This document shows, piece after piece, positions 59,332-64,000 of a stretch of 64,000 bases of DNA (position 1 is the first letter of the stretch; each line of letters begins with the position of its first letter). The notes under the pieces are model-generated. The model made no database searches, was not told where the DNA came from, and worked only from the letters and a program-made list of their open reading frames with translations. The stretch spans positions 1,240,001-1,304,000 of the forward strand of contig NZ_JALPRR010000001.1 of the NCBI RefSeq assembly GCF_023630205.1. The letters run 5' to 3'. Made by a program: the position numbers and the translations under genes. The stretch is from Pontibacter ruber (lineage in GTDB: Bacteria > Bacteroidota > Bacteroidia > Cytophagales > Hymenobacteraceae).

Positions 59332-60141
59332 ATGCAGTATGATCCTATTAAGCGTGTGCTTGGAGATGCCTTCAACAAGACACCTTTTCTGCGCCGCCTG
59401 TTTTACAACCTGTTAGACCTGCTGTTGCTCCGGGCATGGCATGTGCACAAAGAGCTTCGCGTCTGGGCCGATGGGCGCAAGAACAAAGAGCAGCATATTC
59501 TGGATGCAGGTTCCGGTTTCGGGCAGTATACCTATTGGCTTTCCAGCCAGAGCAGCAAGTGGAGCATTTTGGCGGTAGACGTAAAGGAAGAGCAGATCTC
59601 CGATAGCAACCGCTTTTTCCGCACGATCGGCAGGCAAAACGTTCTTTTCAAGATTGCGGACCTGGTAAAATTCCGCCAGCCGGAGAGCTATGACCTGATC
59701 CTTTCCGTGGATGTGATGGAGCATATTCTGGAAGATGTGGAAGTATTCCGCAACTTTCAGGCGTCGCTGCGCCCGGGCGGTATGCTGGTTATCTCAACGC
59801 CTTCTGACCAGGGTGGCTCGGACGTGCACGGCGACGATGAAGCTTCTTTTATTGAAGAGCACGTGCGCGACGGCTATAACATCAGGGAGATTGAAGACAA
59901 GCTGAAACTAGCAGGCTTCAGCAAGGTAGAGGCCCGTTACTCGTACGGCAAACCGGGACAGATCTCATGGCGATTGTCCATGAAGTACCCGCTCCTGATG
60001 CTGAATACTTCTAAAATTTTCTTTGTTGTGCTGCCGTTCTATTACCTGGTCACCTATCCGTTCAGCTTGCTGCTAAACTGGATGGACGTAAATGGCAACC
60101 ACCCGACAGGAACCGGCCTGATCGTAAAGGCGTGGAAATAA
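59332..60141 (+). CDS. SAM-dependent methyltransferase with C-terminal membrane segment
   Basis: A 269-residue class I methyltransferase. Motif I is ILDAGSGFGQYTYWLS (residues about 52-67), motif II VDVKEEQISDSNRF, and motif IV LILSVDVMEHILEDVEVF. The C-terminal region has a hydrophobic segment (IFFVVLPFYYLVTYPFSLLL), so it is likely attached to the inner membrane. The substrate is unknown; a membrane-associated lipid or quinone is plausible. It starts 15 bp after rbfA, and a permease gene starts 81 bp downstream after a repeat-rich spacer. Confidence 0.85.
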   Translation: MQYDPIKRVLGDAFNKTPFLRRLFYNLLDLLLLRAWHVHKELRVWADGRKNKEQHILDAGSGFGQYTYWLSSQSSKWSILAVDVKEEQISDSNRFFRTIGRQNVLFKIADLVKFRQPESYDLILSVDVMEHILEDVEVFRNFQASLRPGGMLVISTPSDQGGSDVHGDDEASFIEEHVRDGYNIREIEDKLKLAGFSKVEARYSYGKPGQISWRLSMKYPLLMLNTSKIFFVVLPFYYLVTYPFSLLLNWMDVNGNHPTGTGLIVKAWK

Positions 60142-60154
60142 CATCAGGAGTGCT

Positions 60155-60221
60155 GAGTCTCGAGTTCTGAGTTCCAGACTCGGAAATCGATCAACGAAAA
60201 ACAAAACACGAAATACGACTA
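60155..60221. repeat. Two degenerate 7-bp arrays in one spacer
   Basis: Left part 60155-60175 has GAGTCTC, GAGTTCT and GAGTTCC in exact register, of the same family as 25003-25030. Right part 60194-60221 has ACGAAAA, ACAAAAC, ACGAAAT and ACGACTA, of the same family as 16602-16629. They fill the spacer before the permease start. Confidence 0.8.
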
Positions 60222-60222
60222 A

Positions 60223-61446
60223 ATGAACGTCCCTTTTCTGATAGCGAAGCGATATTTCTTCTCCAGAAAGAAGAGGAACATCATCAGTATTATTTCCAAT
60301 ATTGCCATGATCGGGGTGGCCGTTGGGTCGATGGCGCTCATTATTGTGCTGTCGGTTTTTAACGGTCTGGAAGACCTGATCCGGGCCATTTACAGTAGCT
60401 TCGATCCCGACCTGAAAATTACGGCTGTAGAGGGCAAGGCCTTTGAAACGGACACGGAGTTTATGAACCGCATACGCCGCACCCCGGGTGTGGCAGTGGT
60501 GTCGGAGGTGATAGAAGATAATGCCCTGCTGCGCTACAACGACCGCCAGATGGTGGTGAAGGTAAAAGGCGTAAGTGAAAACTTCTTTGAGCAGAACGAG
60601 ATCGACTCTTCCATTGTGGAAGGAAGTTACCAGCTGCACCAGAAGAATGAATACTATGCGCTGGTAGGGCGCGGGGTGCAGTACCAGCTTTCTATAAGGC
60701 CGAACAACGAGTTTGTGCCGCTGCAGTTCATGTACCCGCGTAACACCAAGTTCAACCCACTCAACCCCGAGGCCTCGTTCAACAGCCGCGAGATCATACC
60801 GGGCGGGGTATTCGCTATCGAGCGCCAGTACGACGACGCGTACGTGTTTGTGCCCCTTAATTTTGCTGAAGACCTGCTGGAGTATGGCCGGCGCCGTACT
60901 TCGCTCGAAATAAAAGTAGAGGAAGGCCAACGCATCGAAACCGTGAAGCGCGCTTTGCAGGAGGTGCTGGGTTCCAAATTTCTGGTGCAGAACAGCGATG
61001 AGCAGCACACCAGCCTGCTGCGTGCCGTTAAGGTCGAGAAGCTGTTCGTGTTCATCACCTTTGCCTTTATTCTGGGCATTGCCTCGCTCAACATCTTCTT
61101 CTCGCTTTCAATGCTCGTAATCGACAAGAAGAAGGATATTGCCATACTTGCCTCTATGGGGGCTACGGCCACAACAATCCGCAACATCTTCCTGTTTGAG
61201 GGCGCACTGGTTGCTTTCATCGGGGCTGCCTACGGGTTATCGATGGGCATGCTGGTATGCAACCTGCAGCAGACATTCGGGCTGGTGTCCATGGGCATGG
61301 CTACTTCGGTGGTAGATTCCTATCCTGTTAAAATGGAAGTGGAGGATTTTATCATGACGGGCGCCGCTATTATTGTGATCACGCTGCTGGTTTCAATTCG
61401 CCCGGCACTCAAAGCGGCTGCTATGTCGGTTACCGATAACCTCTAA
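60223..61446 (+). CDS. LolC/LolE-like ABC transporter permease (FtsX superfamily)
   Basis: A 407-residue permease with one N-terminal membrane helix, a large MacB-type periplasmic core domain, and three C-terminal helices of the FtsX fold. The N-terminus is FLIAKRYFFSRKKRNIISII, with IGVAVGSMALIIVLSVFNGL following, both typical of LolC/LolE. The C-terminal part has ASLNIFFSLSMLVIDKKKDI and SMGATATTIRNIFLFEGALV. In Proteobacteria LolCDE releases lipoproteins for outer-membrane transport; in Bacteroidota it may do the same, which fits the many lipoproteins here. No ATPase gene is visible next to it. Confidence 0.87.
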   Translation: MNVPFLIAKRYFFSRKKRNIISIISNIAMIGVAVGSMALIIVLSVFNGLEDLIRAIYSSFDPDLKITAVEGKAFETDTEFMNRIRRTPGVAVVSEVIEDNALLRYNDRQMVVKVKGVSENFFEQNEIDSSIVEGSYQLHQKNEYYALVGRGVQYQLSIRPNNEFVPLQFMYPRNTKFNPLNPEASFNSREIIPGGVFAIERQYDDAYVFVPLNFAEDLLEYGRRRTSLEIKVEEGQRIETVKRALQEVLGSKFLVQNSDEQHTSLLRAVKVEKLFVFITFAFILGIASLNIFFSLSMLVIDKKKDIAILASMGATATTIRNIFLFEGALVAFIGAAYGLSMGMLVCNLQQTFGLVSMGMATSVVDSYPVKMEVEDFIMTGAAIIVITLLVSIRPALKAAAMSVTDNL

Positions 61447-61636
61447 TCTCTCACCCTTTATACTTACCAGGTTTCTTCCTTAACCCTCCCCATTGGCAAC
61501 CCTGCCAAAGGCGGTTAATTTCTGCCTCTACCGGTAAACATCAGGCACGGTCGGCTGTTTGTCAGGAGATTTGATCCGACTGTCTGGTAAAGGGGTAAAA
61601 GCCTGCCGGGAAGTAGGAAATAACCGGTTTTAAGGT

Positions 61637-61644
61637 TAAATTTG
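61637..61644 (+). promoter_or_regulatory. Candidate -7 promoter element of the SNF2 gene
   Basis: TAAATTTG is a full TAnnTTTG match 22 bp before the ATG at 61667. A TTG-type -33 element is not clear at the expected spacing. Confidence 0.4.
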
Positions 61645-61666
61645 ATGTCCTTTAATCCAGCATGGT

Positions 61667-64000
61667 ATGAAAGTTTATACCACACAGCCTTTTCAGGCAG
61701 TATACTCCTTATTTGAGCACGAGTACCTGGGGTACCTGTTCGAATCTTTTGTAGTACAGGTGAACTCGAAGGGCAATCTAACCTTTCAGCACCAGAATAT
61801 TTCTGTTAAAAACGGCAAAGAGTTTGCCTCTCGCCTTGATGCAGATGACTTCAAACTGCTTCCGCTGATAGACCAGATACAGCAGGATGCGGTGCTGAAG
61901 AAGTTTTCCCCTAAGAAACAGTCGCCTGCCGATTTCTTCCTGAAAGTATACGACCCGGAGAAGGGAGACAAAGCACTGCAGGAAACCATAAGCCACTACA
62001 TACAGGGGCGCATGGCCAAGATATTGGAGCTGCTGCGCAACAAGCAGACCTTTATCATGGGTAAAGATGGGGAGCCAACCTGGCGCAAGATCAAAATTGC
62101 TCCGGAAAAAGCTTCCGTGCTGTTCCATTTCAGGCGCAACGAAGACAACACGCATTACTACCCGACTATAAAGTATGCCGGCCAGAAGATGGAATTCATG
62201 TACCGCGATGCGGCACTGGTTTGCTACGAGCCGGCCTGGCTTATGCTCGATGGCACCATCTATAGTTTTGAAAAACCGATCGACGGTAAAAAGCTGCAGC
62301 CATTCCTGAACAAGCGCTTTATTGCCATACCCCGCTCAGTTGAAGAAACATACTACCGCAAGTTTGTGGCGCCGCTGGTAGAGCAATTTGATGTGCTTGC
62401 TACCGGCTTTTCCATCCGCTCAGAACGGTATACTCCTACCCCGCACCTCACCTTCTCGGAAGTAAAGACTACTGAGAAAGCAGTTCAGCCAGCCGATGTA
62501 AAAGCCGGCGCCCTGGTAAGCGATAAGATCCTGTTCGACCTCTCCTTTAAGTATGGCGACTACATAGTGCCTACAAGCGAGGCAAAGCGCGTGAGCGTAA
62601 GTATGGAAAAAACAGAGGATTCGTATGTGTTCCATCGCCTGATCCGGGACCTTAACCACGAGAAAGGCTACATAAAAGAGCTGTCGAAGCGGGCACTGGA
62701 AGTAAAGAACGGGCAAACCATTTTAGAAAAACCGGCTGCCTTTGCGTGGCTCAACCATAACCTGGCCGAGTTGGAACAACTTGGCTTTACCGTGCGGCAG
62801 GAGGAAAAAAGCGGTAAGAATTACTTTATCGGCGAGGTATCTGTAAACGTAGGTATCACCGAGAACAACGACTGGTTCGATATTTACGGCACCGTGCGCT
62901 TTGGTGAGTTCGAGATACCTTTTATTAAGCTAAAACAGCATATTCTTTCCCGCAACAACGAGTTTGAACTACCGAACGGGCAGATTGCCATCATACCGGA
63001 AGAGTGGTTTACGCAGTACATCGAGCTGTTTGCCTTCTCAGACGGCGAAGATACGCTGACGCTGAAAAAGCACCACATGGCGCTGGTAAACGACCTGGAG
63101 AACGGCAACCTGGCCACTGTGACCATGAACCGGAAACTGGAGAAGCTGCGCGAGTTCGAAACCATCGAAGATCATCCGCTGCCTTCGGGGTTCCGCGGTG
63201 AGCTGCGTCCTTACCAGAAGGCAGGCTACAACTGGCTGCACTTTGTAAAAGATTACAAGTTTGGCGGCTGCCTGGCCGATGACATGGGCCTGGGCAAAAC
63301 CGTGCAGACGCTGGCCATGCTGCAGCACCGCAAAGAGAACGGCGCCGAAGCGGCCTCGCTGCTGGTGATGCCAACTTCCCTGATCTATAACTGGCTGAAA
63401 GAGGCTGAGAAATTTACCCCGGACCTGCGCGTACTCAACTATACCGGCACCTACCGCGACAAGAACATTGAGTTGTTCCAGGAATATGACCTGGTGCTGA
63501 CTTCGTATGGCATTGTGCGCCTGGATGCGGAGCTGCTGAAGAGCTACTATTTTGATTACATCATACTCGACGAGTCCCAGGCGATCAAGAACCCGGATTC
63601 CAACACCTCGCGCTCGGTGCGTGAACTCAAGTCGCGGCACCGGCTTATACTTACCGGCACCCCTGTAGAGAACAGCACCATGGATCTGTGGTCGCAGATG
63701 ACGTTTATCAACCCGGGGCTGCTGGGCAGCAAGAACTTCTTCCGCAAAGAGTTTCTGAAGCCCATCGAGAAGCAGAAAGACGAACACAAAACACGCCGTT
63801 TGCATGCCCTGATCAAGCCGTTTATACTTCGTCGGCACAAATCACAGGTGGCCCGCGAGCTGCCCGAGAAGATTGAGCATACCATGTACTGCAAAATGAC
63901 CGAGGAGCAGGAGCATGCCTACGAAGAGACCAAGTCGTACTACCGCAACAAGATCCTGACAAGTCTGGAAGAGAACGGTGCCGGCAATACGCAGTTCATG
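61667..64000 (+). CDS. SNF2/RapA-type DEAD-like helicase (3' end outside window)
   Basis: The gene runs off the right edge. From the ATG at 61667 at least 778 residues are visible (MKVYTTQPFQAVYSLFEHEY at the start). The first 500 residues form a Bacteroidota-type N-terminal region with no clear domain. Helicase domain 1 has FRGELRPYQKAGYNWL, GGCLADDMGLGKTVQT (Walker A), LVMPTSLIYNW, the Walker B variant IILDESQAIKNP, and RLILTGTPVENSTMDLWSQM. The C-terminal helicase domain lies outside. The family remodels protein-DNA complexes; its role here is unknown. The DESQ box, in place of DEAH, is common in this branch as I recall. Confidence 0.93.
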   Translation, partial: MKVYTTQPFQAVYSLFEHEYLGYLFESFVVQVNSKGNLTFQHQNISVKNGKEFASRLDADDFKLLPLIDQIQQDAVLKKFSPKKQSPADFFLKVYDPEKGDKALQETISHYIQGRMAKILELLRNKQTFIMGKDGEPTWRKIKIAPEKASVLFHFRRNEDNTHYYPTIKYAGQKMEFMYRDAALVCYEPAWLMLDGTIYSFEKPIDGKKLQPFLNKRFIAIPRSVEETYYRKFVAPLVEQFDVLATGFSIRSERYTPTPHLTFSEVKTTEKAVQPADVKAGALVSDKILFDLSFKYGDYIVPTSEAKRVSVSMEKTEDSYVFHRLIRDLNHEKGYIKELSKRALEVKNGQTILEKPAAFAWLNHNLAELEQLGFTVRQEEKSGKNYFIGEVSVNVGITENNDWFDIYGTVRFGEFEIPFIKLKQHILSRNNEFELPNGQIAIIPEEWFTQYIELFAFSDGEDTLTLKKHHMALVNDLENGNLATVTMNRKLEKLREFETIEDHPLPSGFRGELRPYQKAGYNWLHFVKDYKFGGCLADDMGLGKTVQTLAMLQHRKENGAEAASLLVMPTSLIYNWLKEAEKFTPDLRVLNYTGTYRDKNIELFQEYDLVLTSYGIVRLDAELLKSYYFDYIILDESQAIKNPDSNTSRSVRELKSRHRLILTGTPVENSTMDLWSQMTFINPGLLGSKNFFRKEFLKPIEKQKDEHKTRRLHALIKPFILRRHKSQVARELPEKIEHTMYCKMTEEQEHAYEETKSYYRNKILTSLEENGAGNTQFM

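Noticed and set aside
60073..61008. A 311-codon frame opposite the LolC/E-like permease
   Set aside because: The permease is supported by topology and motifs; the shadow is not protein-like.
63038..63838. A 266-codon frame opposite the SNF2 helicase
   Set aside because: The helicase motifs are on the plus strand; no support for the reverse product.

Overview
This 64 kb window is chromosomal DNA of a Bacteroidota bacterium, most likely from the Cytophagales/Hymenobacteraceae (Pontibacter-like). The lineage call rests on type IX secretion (T9SS) components and cargo, Bacteroidota-restricted families (DUF4175, DUF4382, DUF6970, PorP/SprF, GldJ-like), start regions that mostly lack Shine-Dalgarno sequences, and TAnnTTTG-type -7 promoter elements. 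The genus is an inference. No rRNA, tRNA, CRISPR array, complete insertion sequence or prophage was seen. Gene density is high and most genes are housekeeping. A parS site beside mnmG, with a near-match 40.5 kb away in rsmI, suggests the window lies in the origin-proximal chromosome.

Layout. 0-8 kb: mnmG (cut by the left edge), parS, ybeY, an RsbW-like ATPase, a very large DUF4175 coiled-coil membrane protein, exonuclease III, an AhpD-like protein and a ComF protein. 8.5-11 kb: GldJ-like lipoprotein and PorP/SprF protein of the T9SS/gliding apparatus. 11-15 kb: giant AsmA-like protein and DUF4382 lipoprotein. 15-18 kb: DinB, DUF6970 lipoprotein, diacylglycerol kinase, msrA and two msrB genes. 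18-25 kb: small hypotheticals, YdeI/OmdA-like, QorB-like, YkgJ-like and GIY-YIG proteins, then fumC. 25-34 kb: envelope hypotheticals, an Mpo1-like protein, a CHASE/PAS histidine kinase, an outer-membrane barrel, radA. 34-45 kb: a TlpA-like redoxin, a baeRF-like protein, radical SAM/SPASM protein, MscS channel, FeoB-associated peptide, SuhB-like phosphatase, lnt, rsmI, pterin dehydratase, a stress-type SDR with two hydrophilin-like proteins, and a phosphatase. 45-54.5 kb: an AT-rich island of three large secreted proteins, two with a matching C-terminal T9SS cargo module. 54.5-64 kb: glyA, tatC, rpiB, a polytopic membrane protein, rbfA, a methyltransferase, a LolC/E-like permease and an SNF2 helicase cut by the right edge.

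Functional themes. Envelope biogenesis and T9SS secretion dominate (GldJ-like, PorP, AsmA, Lnt, LolC/E-like permease, TatC and cargo proteins). Translation and RNA maturation follow (MnmG, YbeY, RsmI, RbfA, possibly baeRF), then oxidative and other stress defence (MsrA/MsrB, AhpD-like, SDR with hydrophilins). Transcription units are short and often separated by very strong symmetric terminators.

The two most unusual signals are not genes. First, intergenic spacers carry degenerate tandem arrays with an exact 7-bp period, in several unrelated unit families and often as facing inverted pairs. Second, the asymmetric heptamer AAGTATA/TATACTT is about tenfold over-represented in both spacers and coding sequence, apparently at the cost of normal codon choice.
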